From NCBI RefSeq assembly GCF_020360975.1, contig NW_025408670.1, positions 310,001 to 374,000 of the forward strand: a DNA stretch of 64,000 nt, read 5' to 3'. The notes under the pieces were generated by a model that had not been told where the DNA came from, ran no database searches, and saw only the letters and a program-made list of their open reading frames with translations. The position numbers and the translations under genes were made by a program. The stretch comes from Hirsutella rhossiliensis (lineage: Eukaryota > Ascomycota > Sordariomycetes > Hypocreales > Ophiocordycipitaceae). The stretch's first letter is position 1. The number at the start of each line of letters is the position of its first letter. Of this stretch, positions 1-12,095 are shown piece after piece.

Positions 1-470
1 TAGCAGACAAAAGTTAGCAGAGTGAAGAGTAAAAAGAGACAAACGTAGGTAGAAGCCTGATGAGGTGGGCAGCCTCATACATATGCTGGAGCCCCGAGCG
101 GCAAGGACGCAGGGGAGGATATCTAACATCTACATCTCGCAATTAGAAAATCTCAAGAAAAGACGACTGATTACCCCTAGCCCGGTTTCTAACCGCCGAC
201 TGCAGTCGCATTGGGGGCTTTAAAAACCGGGTTGTGGGCGCATCTTATGCATGTAAAAGCAAACACACGCTGCTGGCCCGCGGCATTAGTGGACACTAAA
301 TTGAGCCAGATCTCCCGCGTCAGCCCTCGCGTCCGCGGGGCACTCACTAGTTCCCACTGCGCCTAGATCTGCCTTCTCCAGTGTGACCATTGCCTCCCGC
401 GATTTCTCTCTGCAAATTCCCGACGACTCCATCGCCCCCGCCGACCAAGTCCAAAGACAGCCAAGGCAGC
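1..470. other. intergenic, 3' flank of dynamin gene
   Basis: I see no coding region. The stretch lies downstream of the stop codon of the dynamin-like gene on the minus strand. An 8-base inverted repeat (CCCGGTTT at 181-188, AAACCGGG at 224-231) could form a weak stem, but nothing ties it to a function. Confidence 0.5.
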
Positions 471-3020
471 CTAAGTTCGGAGAACCTTCAAGGTTGCCTC
501 CAAGCTCTGGGTTTCACGCTCCAACGTTTGCCTCTGCTCCTTGGACTCTTCGTCCTCGCCTGCAATCATCTCCAACTGATCCGAGTCAAGACCCATGACA
601 AACTCGGGGCTGAAGACGGCGATCGGGCTTTCAGCACCATCGAGAAGGAAGTGTGAGACGACTTGTTGGCAGAGTACGTCGACGAAGCGCTTGCGTGCAA
701 GCTTGTAGTAGCTGGCCAGCGTGTCGAGAATGTCCTCACAGACCTGATCTGCGTTCTTCTTGCAAATGAGGTGCCTCTTGAGCTCGCTAACCTCAACGTA
801 GTGGCCACTGAAGCCGCTATGCTTCTCGACCTTTTGAAGCAAAGGTTGGTACAGTCGTTCAGCACGTTTGCTCTGCAAAGGGTTGCCAAAGTAATGATTG
901 AACGTGCTGGGTCTTCCGCCCCGCTCAATGGATAGAAGAAACCGCGTGTGGTCCATGGCTTTTTTGTACCTTTCCCGCAGTTTCTCGACGAGGACATTTG
1001 CCCAAAGCTGGTCCTTGACTTGCTCGTCAGGGCAAAGATAGGCAATGAGCTGGAATATAAAGTCATGGACAATTACAATGGCATTGCTGGCGTGCGAAGT
1101 TGCGAGCAGCTCCCATTTCTCCGATTGCTGTTCAAAGACCGTGGAGAGAACAGTTCCCCCGTACTAAGAACTATTAGTTAAGTCGTTCGAGGCGAACCGC
1201 ATGTATGCATAGGAGGAAAGGAAGCAGAAGAGGAAGAAGGCCAAAAACTGCAAATAGAAAACAAATCGACAGTTGTAGCGTCGGGGAAACTTAGCCATGA
1301 TGGGATAGACTTACTGTTCCAAGCTCGGGACCCCGGCTAGACTGATATGCATTCCGAATGCATTCCATGATGGGAGTTTTCCAAGGCTCGGGGCAGCCGT
1401 ATGGCTCAGCTGAGATGATGTCGCTAAGTTCGTGACAATCCCAAAGTCGTAAGTGTTTATCCTCGTCATTAGAATCGCTCGAGTCACCTCGAAACAAAGC
1501 TTCACCTTCGTTTTTCTCCACCTTGCCAAAGTGCTGTCGATGGCCACGGCTCCAGAAAACATCAGAGAAATCCTCGTTTAGCTTGGTGACTCTCGTGATG
1601 AGCTTCAGCTCTGGGTGCGTCTTGAAGATTCGTTCCCCGGCATAGTAACCGTTGAGCGCCGCTTGGCTCACTGCTTGAAATCGACCTGCCAGCTTTCCCA
1701 GGTACTGGCGCTGCGAGTTTTGGTCCGCCCGAGCAGGCCCCTTGGTCTCGAGGTCTGCCTTGCACTTCCGTAGGCGCTCTTTAATCTCGCCCTTGACGTG
1801 CGGAAGTTCGTCCTTGGAGACTTTCATCAGAAGGCGGCGAAGACGCTCCTTTAGGGCCGCAATGCCGCAACGATCACCGACGTTGGTCCATGGCGGAGCC
1901 ATAAAAAATGCCCTTTCGACCTTAACGCGCTGGGCGAGGGTGGACGTCTTGTCATCTGCGCTGCGGTTTTTGACGACGTAGTAGCCGAGCTTTAGCTTGC
2001 TGCGCTTGCCAAGCACCAGGTCCATGACTGCGTCGCGGGTGGCTGCCTCGGTGGCGAGGTCGGGCTTGGTCAGCACGCCCATCGTTCTGGCGCCGTCTGG
2101 GTCGGCGGCTTCGGCAAGCTTTAGGATCTCCTGGGTTGCGATGTCGACATTGCAGGGCATAACCGCCAGGATGCTAGAGGAGCGTTAGCTGCTGGGGCTA
2201 CTCACAAGGGAGGCCATTATCGCTCACATAGTTCTGTTATTGCTCATGTAGGACTTGACCATGCTCTCGACGAGCGTAATGTCCGTCGATGTCGTGAGCC
2301 CTAGAAACTGCGTTAGCTAAAGCCCACCAGCTTTGTGAGCGGAAAACTTAACAGGCGTAGGAACTCGAAAGATGCCAGGAACATCAATGACAGTAAGATG
2401 ACTTTTCTGAAGAATTGCCGTCAGCGTGGCAGACTAGGAGAGAGCAGCATCGGGTTCTTACATCTGGCCCATGAATCTCGATCTTGAGAATGTCCTGGCT
2501 AAATGCGCCACTTCTAGGGTCCTCGGAGTCGGTGGTCATTCGAATCCCCATGGCAGTACTGGCCTAGAGCGCGTGAGCAAAGAGTAACAAGCCAGAGGAT
2601 TGAAACACCAACCTCTTGAAATATTTTGGCCAGGTCATCGTTGCTCAGGTCGTTGATCTGCCGGTTGAAGCCAAGCAGCTTCGCCTTGAGCTTGTCATCG
2701 GCATCCGGGCGCGGAATTATAGAGACGGTGACGACCTTGACAGTGTCGCGGCAGCAGGATATCTGCGCCGCAAACCTTGTGCAGAGCCCGACGTCTCTAG
2801 GAAAGGAGAGGCCCGTCAAGCTTTCCAGCACAGAGCTTTTGCCAGACGACTGGTCCCCGACGACGACGAGCTTTCAAAGAGTCAGACCCTGATTGTACTG
2901 GACCTTGGGGGTTGTACGTACCTGGGGAAGTGGAACTAGGGAGCCGACGTTGAGCTCACGGAGCTTGTCAATCTTAGCCAGCATGGCCGCGTTGCCGAGC
3001 TCAGAGCCGAGGGCAGCCAT
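471..3020 (-). CDS. dynamin-like GTPase
   Basis: A large GTPase of the dynamin superfamily, whose members oligomerise on membranes and drive fission or fusion by GTP hydrolysis. The start at 3020 gives a 33-codon first exon (to 2922). Intron 2921-2871 is followed by exon 2 (2870-2613), which opens with the P-loop G1 motif GDQSSGKSS. A further GT-AG intron joins to the exon beginning at 2563 (ASTAMGIRMTTDSEDPRSG). The downstream exons carry the G3 sequence DVPG near 2380, the G4 motif TKPD near 2075, a middle/stalk region, and a C-terminal GED-like helix rich in Glu and Arg that ends at the stop at 471. At least five introns are needed. This is a divergent fungal dynamin of the Mx/Vps1-like type. 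I cannot say which membrane it serves. All G motifs look intact, so it is probably functional. Internal exon borders other than those given are approximate. Confidence 0.88.
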
Positions 3021-3739
3021 GCTGAGCGAAGCGTTGCCCTCGCGGATTGGTGATCTCGAAGGAAATTGCGCCGCGTCAGAAATGAATGGAGAGACGGAGA
3101 CGAGAGAAAACGAGTTGGTGTGAAAGGAAAAGGGTGAAACGAAGCAGTGCCCCTTGTCGTCTTCAAAAAATAAAGTCAGGGTTTTGTGGCCCTGAGAACT
3201 TAGGCATCAGCTGGTTGCCGAGCCGACGAAAGGAACATAAGGGCAAATAAACGAGCACCGTTGACAGGCTGTGCGGCTTCTTGAACACATCCAGTTAGTT
3301 ACCCGAGTGCCCGTCCCGGGTCAGGTTCGAATGCGAAAACGGACGTTCTGAGCCGTCTCATGTTGTTTGCAAGAGACAATGCCACTGAAGCGTAACATTC
3401 AACCATGGCAGGCGAGGTCGGCAATGCAACTTGAATTTGATTCCCATGGTGTCAATTTCCGGCGAAAGCCCGTCATGATCCGTAGGTGTAAACAGTTGCC
3501 ATGCGAATCTCGAATCTAGCCAGTTCCTTCAGCTGCAGCACGCAGGCCGTTTATTAGGTCGTCCGGGACAAAACGTGTCCAACAAAGTCTATCAATCAAG
3601 TGTGGCTCCAGCCTCGCAAAATGTGGTATTCCAGTTTGAACCCCAGCGCCATCGTCTCGCCTGTTGATGCTAAATGCAATTAGTCTGGTACGCAGTCTTT
3701 AAGCGCCAGCACACGGAGCATATATCCCGCCTGCCACGA
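3021..3739. other. intergenic, promoter of dynamin gene
   Basis: This is the upstream region of the dynamin-like gene and the 3' flank of the SCY1-like gene, both on the minus strand. I see no open frame with codon character and no RNA gene. A B-box-like GGTTCGAATGC at 3324-3334 was considered and rejected as a tRNA. Confidence 0.4.
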
Positions 3740-6406
3740 CTACCATCCATCCCCCCAGCCGTCGTCATCATTTTCCGTCTCCTTGGGCTTCATATCTATC
3801 TTCTTGGCAACAGCCGGTTTCGCCGCAGGTCTTGTGGTCGGTTTCTTGGCGGCGGTGGATTTGTTGAGTCCTTTTGGTAGGGGTTTGTTTCCGCCGAGCT
3901 TCTTCTTCTGTGCCTGTGCAGCCAGCCAGCCCGCAAAGTCAGGCTCGCCATCATCGAATGGTGCAGGACTGGCAGCAGCTACAGGAGCCTTGTTGGCGGC
4001 GGCGGTAAAGGTGGAAGATGCTTCGACAACTTGATCGTCGTCCCCCATATCGTCCATATCTCCCCATGTATTCGCTCCATCGTCGGCGTCCATTTCTGGA
4101 AGGAATGCCTCGGCCACTGCACTGGCGGTGGGAGACGAGGTCCCAGATTCACCCAGCGGGGGCGGCGACTTCACAGCCTGACGATGGAGCGAAGAGGCAG
4201 TTGCCGTGGCCAGCTTCTTGGCCTCTGGACCTGGGGAGGGTGTTAATCGAACGACGGCGTTGCTTGAGCCATTGGCTATTTGCATTTCACCGGCCGCAGT
4301 AGAGATTTTGTTTGTGAAAGAAGATATTGCCCATCCGGTCCAGCTAGATGATCCGCTCGACTGGGGGGTGCTCATGTGTGCAGGCTGGCCTTCTGCCGCC
4401 TGTGATGGCGGCAAAGCGCTGTCAGGAAGAGACGCGGCAGCCTTGCGAACCTTTTGAAGATAAACGTCCATGGTCCGGTTGGCTTGATCTCGAGCGAGTT
4501 TCTCCTTGTCAATGAGCAGCGGACAGACCATCGGCAAGATCCTGCAGGCAGAATCGTCCTCTGAAAAGTACTCAGAAGTGGCTGCCAGAGCCATGAGAGC
4601 TGCAATCCTCGCATGAACAAACGGATCCCGGAGAGAGCGCGTAAATGCGGCGATTAGCACCTTGGATCTTGATGAAGAACCGAGATGCCGGGCCAGTTTG
4701 CCAAGACAGATTGTCGTATTTGTGCGGATGCCTGGCTGCTCATCGTTTGCCGTCTTGGCCAGCTGTCTGAGGAGCTCCCCGTTGATAGTTCGGTCGGAGA
4801 GCTTGGAAACAAGGACGAGGACCGATTTTAGAGTTTGCTCTCGTACGACAGGCTGCACATCCGTAAAGCCCGTCACCTGTTCCTTGGATCAGCAGGGAGC
4901 CTATGCGCGGGAACGGGCAGCTCACGATTTGAGGAAACATCTTGTCGTTAACCGTCTTTGGCGGCAGTAGATCAATCATTATGGGCAGATTGTCCAGCAG
5001 ACAAACTCGAATGGCGCGATCTGGATTACCGAAGGCTCTGATGAGGAAAGGAATGACCTTGAGGGAAAAGTCTTCCTTGGACATTTTAGCTGCGATCTTG
5101 AGGGCGACGGCCAGAGCATTGGGGCCTCCTCCACCAAACTCGACCGACTTGATGAGCTCGGGCAAGACCTTCAGTTTGAAGAATTCCGCGGGATAGTCAT
5201 CAGTGAGCTGCCCCAGATCGCTATACACGCTGTCAGTCATTTGTCTCGGGGAACCGACGAGCAACGTACCTCAAAAACGCTTCTCGTTCTTCGTGGTTCT
5301 TGACGCCCAAGTTATCGATCCCCTCTGTTAGCTTGATCAGAGGGCTGTCAAAGAATGAACCTTTTCGATTTCCCTGATCGAGGAAGTTTGCGACGCTGAT
5401 GCGAGACTTTGGGTTTGCGTTGCATAGCCGCTTGTAGCTTGACTGCATCGAAGGGGGCACATTCTTGGTCTGGCCGGCCTGGTCAGAGCCGCGGTAGTCG
5501 CCGTTGAAGACCTCGAATATCAATGAACCAAAACTGAAAGAGTCCACAGACGAGAGTGGGTTCTTCTTGATGACTTCCCAGCCTCCTTGCACTAGTTCCG
5601 GGGCCGCGTATCGGGCCGAGTCGGGCACCAAACTTCCATAAGTCTATAGCGGTCAGCGTGTGCGGGAGCGTGGAGACGCGGTTAGACAAACGTAGATGAC
5701 AGATTCGTCGTCTTTGACGCTGCTCAAAACGTCGAAGCCGCCCAACTTCCACTCGCCGCTCTCTGATGTATAGACGGACCCAACCTTGAGACTTCCATGG
5801 ATCGAAGAGGCGTCGCCGTTGATGAATTTGATTGTTCGCTGCAAGAGCTTGTCAGCGAAGCACCACCGACAGCGCATGCTCAAAGTTGCCCATAGGGAGG
5901 GAGAAAGCAAAAAGGAAAGCCCCTACTGCAACATTGTGCAAACCCCACTTAATGGTCTCGGGAGTCAGGCTCTTTCTTCGCACATGCCACCGTAGCGGGA
6001 CAACGCGCTCGGTCGCAATGTATATATAGTTGTCCGTCTGGCTCGGTCGTCAGCGTCGGATCGCCTTGGATTGTTGAGGGCGCCATACTTCTACAGTATC
6101 CAGCACTTTGATGACGCCGGGATGCCGCAGGGTTCGCAGTTTCTTGAGGGCGTTTTTCGCCAAGGCGACGCGGCCCTTGTTGGCGGGGATGTCGAAGGAG
6201 AAGATGCTGCAGTCGGAGCCGTCTTCCTAGGTCGGATGTTAGCGGAAGATGCAAGACGAGCAGCTGGGCGCCAGAGAACTTGCTCTCCTGGTGCCATTGA
6301 ACAGTGTCCAGATGGACTCGTCGATGTCGACCTTGTCGCCGAAGGAGTACGGGAAGGGGGGCCCCTGAGCGATGGCGGAAGCCACCGCGGACTTGAGGAA
6401 GTCCAT
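3740..6406 (-). CDS. SCY1: SCY1-like pseudokinase (SCYL1/Cex1 family)
   Basis: A protein with an N-terminal kinase-like domain, central HEAT repeats and a low-complexity acidic tail, the layout of the SCYL1/yeast Cex1 family, which acts in tRNA export and in Golgi-ER trafficking. The start at 6406 opens MDFLKSAVASAIAQGPPFPY, typical of the fungal family. The kinase fold is degenerate: GSLKVGSVY stands where HRD is expected and GGFD where DFG is expected, so catalysis is unlikely. APE is kept in AAPELV. HEAT-type repeats cover about 5260-4500. The last 130 residues are rich in Ala, Lys and Asp and end in DDDGWGDGW. Several introns are needed. The first joins NGTRR to EDGSDC and uses a GC donor (GCAAGT) at about 6282, with a CTAAC branch site just before the acceptor. 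Housekeeping gene, not part of the biosynthetic cluster. Confidence 0.9.
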
Positions 6407-8033
6407 GGCCGTTGGCGGAGGAGCGATAGAAGTCGAGTGCCAAGGGGGAACACACTATGGATCGTACGAGAACCGTTGCAAGGGAAGTCGGTGCGGCCGG
6501 TCGTTGCGGGACGAGAGCAAGGCTGAGGTGCAATCCTCAAACGACCTTCTGATCCTTAGGGACAGCCTGTACCGGCGGGGTACCTTGCATCCCCGCGCTA
6601 ACAGTCCAACGCGGCTAAATCAGGCCAGATCGCTTGCCCAGAGCAGAAGCGGCGTCTACGGTACGGCCCAGCTACTACTTGTAACCTTAGTACCTACCTA
6701 CCTTAGCGGGGCTATTTAGTGGGCCAGGCCGCCCGAGTTGCTTGGCGCTGGCGGAGGCTTTACACACCGTGTTAAACAGGTTCAATGCCTAGGTACCAAT
6801 CTAGGTACCTAGGTAGGCTTGTAGGTACTGTATTTGGGTGCTGAAGAAAAGTTAATCAAGCGTCGATACTTAGCATAATCGTACCTACGTGGAGGACACT
6901 TTCCCTGATGTCCAGTGCAAATAGCCTGTAGGATCTTCGTCTGTCTGCGTTTGGAGGAGTCGAGTTACGACACTGGCTCTAGCGGGCCACAGTGACAGCT
7001 ACAGTGGCTCTGGCAGCTACAGTGGAGGACTTCGGCACCTCGACCCCACACACGCACAGGTCTGTCGTCAAAAAGGCACGTGTCACCTCTAATAAATCAC
7101 CTACGAATCCCCACACTAAAAGGTGCAAGCGCCGGCGTAACCCTCTCCCCAAATCCTCCTCCGTACATGCAGCTTCTTTCCTCCTCCTCGCGCTCCTCTT
7201 TCCACGCGACCCCCCTTCCGCAGCTTCTCCTCTTACGTGTCCTCAGCCGCCCCTCGGCCTTTGCCTCTCGACATGCCACCGCAAGCCACCTCTTTCATGT
7301 CGAAGCAGAGGTCCCCCCGCCACGCAGACAAGCTTAATCTGTGGACGAGCCTCGAGAGCTGACAGGGCCAAAAACTTTCACCAGGGTAATGCTACACCAT
7401 GAACACCTAACCAGCTGTCGACTCGGTATGTATGCTGCCTTTATTAAGCTTGTCACCTCGCCAAATGATGAATCTTGGTAAAAGGTCTGACCGATGGAGA
7501 CCTGTCTGGTTTTGCCGTCTGCCGTACCCTTGCCCTTGCCAATGGTCTCTCTCCCAGCCTCTGGTTGTTTGAGCACGCACTCATGCCATTCTATCATCAT
7601 CATAAAGGGCCTGGTCAGTGGCCCCTCTTGTGCCGAGAGAATGGGAATCACACAAGCTTCTGTCACATCATGGAGTCTCGTTTCTTGCTACCCCCACGAA
7701 CCTGGACCAAAGGCCGCGACGCACAGCAGGAATCTCTCTGCTTTCCTTGCAGGGCACGAGACTTCGAAACCACTGCATCTCCCGCTTGAAGTCACAAAAG
7801 AAACTGAAAAGATCTGATGGAGAAAACAAGCCCTATCCTTGCTCCCTGGCCAAGTCTTGGCGACTGTTTGCTGACCAGCACGGTACGTAGGCTGATGATT
7901 TTTACGCCCATTGCCATTCGGGCAGCGAGGACCTCCACCTTCACTGGGCTTTCCTCTTCAATGCACTAGCACCTGGCGTCGTGTCTAAATAGCGCCCTGT
8001 TGTTCACGGCACTGTCAACCCAGGCAACTTTAC
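6407..8033. other. intergenic, 1.6 kb
   Basis: This separates the divergent SCY1-like gene (minus) from the unknown gene at 8034 (plus) and should hold both promoters. It contains pyrimidine-rich tracts around 7140-7260 and a cluster of TAGGTACC-like words (listed separately). Several frames of 60-136 codons are open on both strands, but they are Pro/Ser/Arg-rich, overlap each other and show no motif, so I call no gene. Confidence 0.45.
6689..6828. repeat. clustered TAGGTACC/CCTACC words
   Basis: Short palindromic words of the CCTAGGTACC type recur: TACCTACCTACC at 6691-6702, CCTAGGTACC at 6788-6797, CTAGGTACCTAGGTAGG at 6801-6817 and GTAGGTAC at 6821-6828. They lie in the SCY1-like promoter region. 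Such words are common between genes in Sordariomycetes. Whether they bind a protein or are leftover repeat sequence cannot be told here. Confidence 0.6.
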
Positions 8034-9197
8034 ATGGGGCCGCAACAGAAACACACGAAAGACATGAACCAGCAGCATGAGGAGCGCATCTTTGTGCCCA
8101 AGGATCTGGTCCTGGCACCTGGCGAGACATCCTTCGGCAGAAAAGAGCGGCCAAGAACAGACGACAAGTCGAGTCCGCACGAGGTCCTGGGGACTTCCAA
8201 GGCGGCCATTCCGGGACGTCGGAGAGAGCATGGAGCAAAATTTGCGGCAAGAAGAACCCCCCGCAATCGCCTCATAGCATCCCTCCAACGCGCCCATGGT
8301 GGTCCCGAAAGCGTGCAGCCCTCTAAAACAGCCTCCCCAGAGCTCCCTGGAACTGTTCCTGCAGCTATCGTCGGTCAAGGGTTGACGAGCGACGACGCAA
8401 CCACTGCCATCCGTTTCACTGTTGAGATACCCCCCGAGTCCCCAACACCAACCCTCGAGCCTGAGAGGCCTTGTCAAAATCGCACTCGCTCGACTCCTTC
8501 CCCAACACATGTGGGCAGTGTACTGACGCGAAACCAAGAACTGCCCTTGGTAACCGGATTGGCTGAGCCTCCAGATGTAGAAGCCACCAAAATTACACCA
8601 CGCAGGACAAGAAACTTTGACTCTGCGGCATTCGATGTCGCCATATACAGGCAGTCCGGGGCGATGAACGCACCACACGGCATGTCCTTTCCAAGCCATC
8701 GGCAACAAAAGCCGCTGTCCTCAAGTCAGGACGGGAGAGTGTACATCCACGCCAACCCGGCGATTCACCTGAGCCACAATCGGTCCGAGGGTTGGCACAA
8801 ACAAAAGGCTCATGAAATAGAGGCTCGTGGCAGGCGAAAAGCCTGGTTCGGTAAAGTTTTCGAGAGGCAGCGCTGGCTTCGTGCCCAAGAGGTGGCTCGG
8901 AAAAGACAGGTTAACGGAAACGCATCGGCCCGTCGACATGTGACTCCGCAGCCGTGGACCTACAGACGGCCTTTGGACTTTGGAGACGTCGACGAATCGC
9001 ATCTCCCCGAGGACGTCCTCGGAGATCCCAACTGGCGAAAGGCCTGTGCGTGGCATCGTGAGGTGCGGCATATGAAAACGCTGCGCCGACGCTTAGCGCT
9101 AAAGAGTGCGCAAGAGACGCAACAATTTTTCAGGAACGTGATAGGAGGCATACGGCCCGGTCCCAGGCGAGGATTCTTTCTCGACGATCATCCGTGA
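8034..9197 (+). CDS. unrecognised basic, disordered protein
   Basis: A single open exon of 387 residues starting at the first ATG. I recognise no family. The N-terminal two thirds are rich in Pro, Ser, Thr and Arg and look disordered. From about residue 255 the sequence is highly basic and helical (GWHKQKAHEIEARGRRKAWF, then QRWLRAQEVARKRQ). A second helical, Arg-rich block near the C-terminus (WRKACAWHREVRHMKTLRRR) precedes the end FFLDDHP. There is no signal peptide or membrane segment. The long frame with ordered helices at the end makes it more likely a real gene than chance, and a nucleic-acid or scaffold role would fit the charge, but that is only inference. A small upstream exon cannot be excluded. 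Confidence 0.6.
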   Translation: MGPQQKHTKDMNQQHEERIFVPKDLVLAPGETSFGRKERPRTDDKSSPHEVLGTSKAAIPGRRREHGAKFAARRTPRNRLIASLQRAHGGPESVQPSKTASPELPGTVPAAIVGQGLTSDDATTAIRFTVEIPPESPTPTLEPERPCQNRTRSTPSPTHVGSVLTRNQELPLVTGLAEPPDVEATKITPRRTRNFDSAAFDVAIYRQSGAMNAPHGMSFPSHRQQKPLSSSQDGRVYIHANPAIHLSHNRSEGWHKQKAHEIEARGRRKAWFGKVFERQRWLRAQEVARKRQVNGNASARRHVTPQPWTYRRPLDFGDVDESHLPEDVLGDPNWRKACAWHREVRHMKTLRRRLALKSAQETQQFFRNVIGGIRPGPRRGFFLDDHP

Positions 9198-9661
9198 CCA
9201 AGAGGACAAGACGTGGCGGGCGCTGTCCGGAACTGCCATGAGAAAATGCGTCGAGTTCGAGTGCGGGGCGATGTATACGCATGAGTGCGTGGAACGAAGT
9301 TTGTTATGATTTGTTTGCCTTGTGCGCGGCGTTGGGTTGGAATACCCATTTGCAGGACAGCTTTGCAATGCGGTGCGTTGGCGCGGAACAAGTCGATATC
9401 ATGGGAACATTACGGTGGAGCGAAATCAAACGAGAGAAAATTGCTCGCTTGTCATTGACAGAATGATGCGGAGCAAAGTAAACGTCGACTAGAACCAAGA
9501 ACCAGAGGGCGAGTCTATCCAGTCAAAGCCGCATCGGCAACCGTATAAACGAGGCCTCCTATGCATTTTGAATATCCACCGACAGAGAGTCCCAGACGCC
9601 TTCTATATATATAAATCACAACAATAACCCGGCACGCAAAGCGATCAGGTTTCCGTCCTCA
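9198..9661. other. intergenic, convergent 3' flanks
   Basis: This lies between two genes transcribed toward each other (8034-9197 plus, 9662-12095 minus). I see nothing coding. A TATATATATA tract at about 9605-9614 lies just after the aconitase-family stop codon and may belong to its 3' processing signals. Confidence 0.4.
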
Positions 9662-12095
9662 CTAAACATCCTTGGACAGCAAGTTCAGTGCACTGCCTGC
9701 AAGGATGAAGCCGGCCTGGTCCTTGGTGACTGCATGCTTGGTCGGAATGAGCACCTCGTCGCCGTTGCCCTTCTTCACCCTGAGCTGGACCTGGCCCGTG
9801 CCCCCGTCGCGGAGCATCTGATACAGGCCCACGGTGCTCACCTCGTCGCCGGCCACAATCTTGTCGTAGTCTGCCTCGTCGGCAAACGTCAGCGGCACGA
9901 CGCCCTGCTTCTTGAGGTTGGTCTCGTGGATGCGCGCAAACGACTTGGTCAGCACGACGCGCGCGCCTAGGTAGCGCGGCTGCAGGGCGGCGTGCTCGCG
10001 GGCCGAGCCCTCGCCGTAGTTGTGCTCGGCGACGACGAGCCATTCCTGGCCGCGCTGCTTCCACAGCTCGGCGAGCTCGGGGATGGTGTGCCGGCTGCCG
10101 TCGAGGTCGTAGGCGGCGTTGACTTCGCCTGTCTCGGCGTTGACGGCCGTGTTGAGCGTGTTTGTGCTGATGTTGGCCAGGTGGCCCTTGTACTTGAGCC
10201 AGGGGCCGGCGGCCGAGATGGTGTCGGTGGTGCACTTCCCCGTCACCTTGACGAGCACGCGCAGGCCGCCAAGGTCCGAGTCGGGGAAGGGAGGGAAGGG
10301 TTCCAGGAGAGCTAGGCGGTCGGACGTGGGAGAAATGGCCACCTTGACGCTTGCGTCGGCTTGTTGCGAGAGGACGCCGAGAGACTCGATGCCGGACTCG
10401 AACGGGGTCTGAGGCCCCTCGAGACCGTGGGGCGGGGAGAACTTGAAGTCCTTGCCATCGGGCGTCTTCAACACATCGGTCACGGGGTTAAAGGTGGTGG
10501 AGCCGGCAAAAGCCATGGCGGTGACAATCTCGGGCGAGGCGAGAAAGTTCATCGTCTCGGGATTGCCGTCATTCCTGCCGCGAAAGTTGCGGTTGTACGA
10601 CGTGAGGATGGCGTTGGCAGTGCCCTTGCCCACGCCGTCATGCCGCTTCCACTGCCCAATGCAGGGACCACACGCATTGGAGAGCAGCACGCCACCGGCG
10701 CCCTCCAAGGTCTCGAGCGTGCCGTCGCGCTCAAGCGTGGCGCGGATCTGCTCGCTGCCGGGAGTGATGTAAAAGTCGGCGGCAGGCTTAAGGCCGGCGC
10801 CGGCCGCCTCCTTGAGCAGGCTCTCGACGCGCGTCATGTCCTCGTAGGAGCTGTTGGTGCAGCTGCCAATGAGCCCGGCAGACAGCTTCTCGGGCCACTG
10901 CTGATCCTTGACAGTGTCCTTAAACTTGGACAAGGGGGTGGCGAGGTCCGGGGTGAAGGGGCCGTTGATGTGCGGCTCCAGCTCCGAGAGGTTGATCTTG
11001 ATGAGCCGGTCGTACTCGGCGCCCTCATCGGCCTTGAACTGGAGCCGGGCGTCTTCTGCCGCGCCGGGCCCCGGGAAGCGCTGGAGGGCCTCGACGTTGG
11101 CGACCGCCTGCGACCGCCGGGTGGACTTGAGGTAACGCGCAGAGGCCTCGGTGTAGGGGAATATCGACGTCGTCGCCCCGACCTCGGCTCCCATATTGCT
11201 GCACGTGGCCATGCCGGTCAAGCTGAGGGTGTCGACGCCGGGGCCAAAGTATTCGATTATGTAGCCGGTGCCGCCGCGGACCGTGAGCTCGCCAACAAGT
11301 CGCAGGATGAGGTCCTTGGGGGCAACCCAGTCGCTGAGCTTGCCGGTGAGCTCGACGCCCAGGACCTTGGGCGCCTTGAGCTCCCATGGAGCGCCGACGA
11401 GAGCCTCGACAGCGTCGGCGCCGCCCACGCCAATGGTGACGGTGCACAGGCCGCCGGCATTGGGGCTATGGCTGTCGGTGCCCAGCATCATCAGGCCGGG
11501 CAGGGCGTAGTTCTCCAGGACAGTCTGGTGGATGATGCCGGCGCCTGGCGGCCAAAAGTCCATGCCGTACTTGCGGGCCGCCGACTCGAGAAAGTCAAAG
11601 ACCTCCTTGTTCGCCTCGATGCCGGCCGACAGATCATCCCCGGCGCCGGTCGACCCGACGATCAGGTGGTCGCAGTGGATGCTGGCGGGGATGGCGGGCC
11701 GAGCCAGATTGCACGACATGAATTGGAGCAGGGCCATCTGGGCCGAGGCGTCCTGCATGTTGACGCGGTCGGGCTTGAGGCGCAGGTTCGCCTTGCCGCG
11801 GACGCTGCGCCCATTGTCTGTGTTGAGCAGCAGCGACTCCTGTACATTGTCGAGGTGGCTGTAGAGAATCTTCTCGGCGAGCGTGAGGCGCTGTCGGCCG
11901 AGAACGCGACGCACTTGGGTGTACTTGTTGAAGAGGCGCTCGTATGTCGGCGGGAGGGCGTTTACGCTCGAGAATGTCCGGATCGTCGACGGGGATCGAG
12001 GCGCGGCCCAGGGGCGGGGGACGGCGCGTCGCAGGATGCTCTGGGCAGGATGGTCAGCTCTGCTCGCTTCTCGATCTGTCGGTGCCTACCGTCAT
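9662..12095 (-). CDS. ACO2: mitochondrial aconitase-family hydratase (Aco2/AcoB type)
   Basis: A 4Fe-4S hydro-lyase of the aconitase family. Two exons: ATG ACG at 12095-12090, a 49-base intron (12089-12041), then the main exon 12040-9662. The joined N-terminus (MTSILRRAVPRPWAAPRSPS) is Arg/Ser-rich without acids, as expected for a mitochondrial presequence. Family marks are TDSHSPNAGGL, the cluster-binding cysteines in GSCTNS and NACGPCIGQW, and the C-terminal swivel domain with GEGSAREHAALQPRYLGA. The stretch KANLRLKPDRVNMQDASAQM differs from the usual TCA-cycle aconitase and resembles the second fungal aconitase (yeast Aco2, Aspergillus AcoB), which dehydrates homocitrate in lysine biosynthesis. 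The substrate is therefore probable, not certain. It is likely housekeeping. Confidence 0.92.

Noticed and set aside
3324..3334. GGTTCGAATGC, like a tRNA B box
   Set aside because: No matching T-arm stem, A box, anticodon arm or acceptor stem can be drawn around it.
6992..7402. 136-codon frame in the SCY1-like/unknown-gene intergenic region
   Set aside because: It has Pro/Ser/Arg-rich low-complexity sequence, overlaps other equally open frames and has no splice or motif support.
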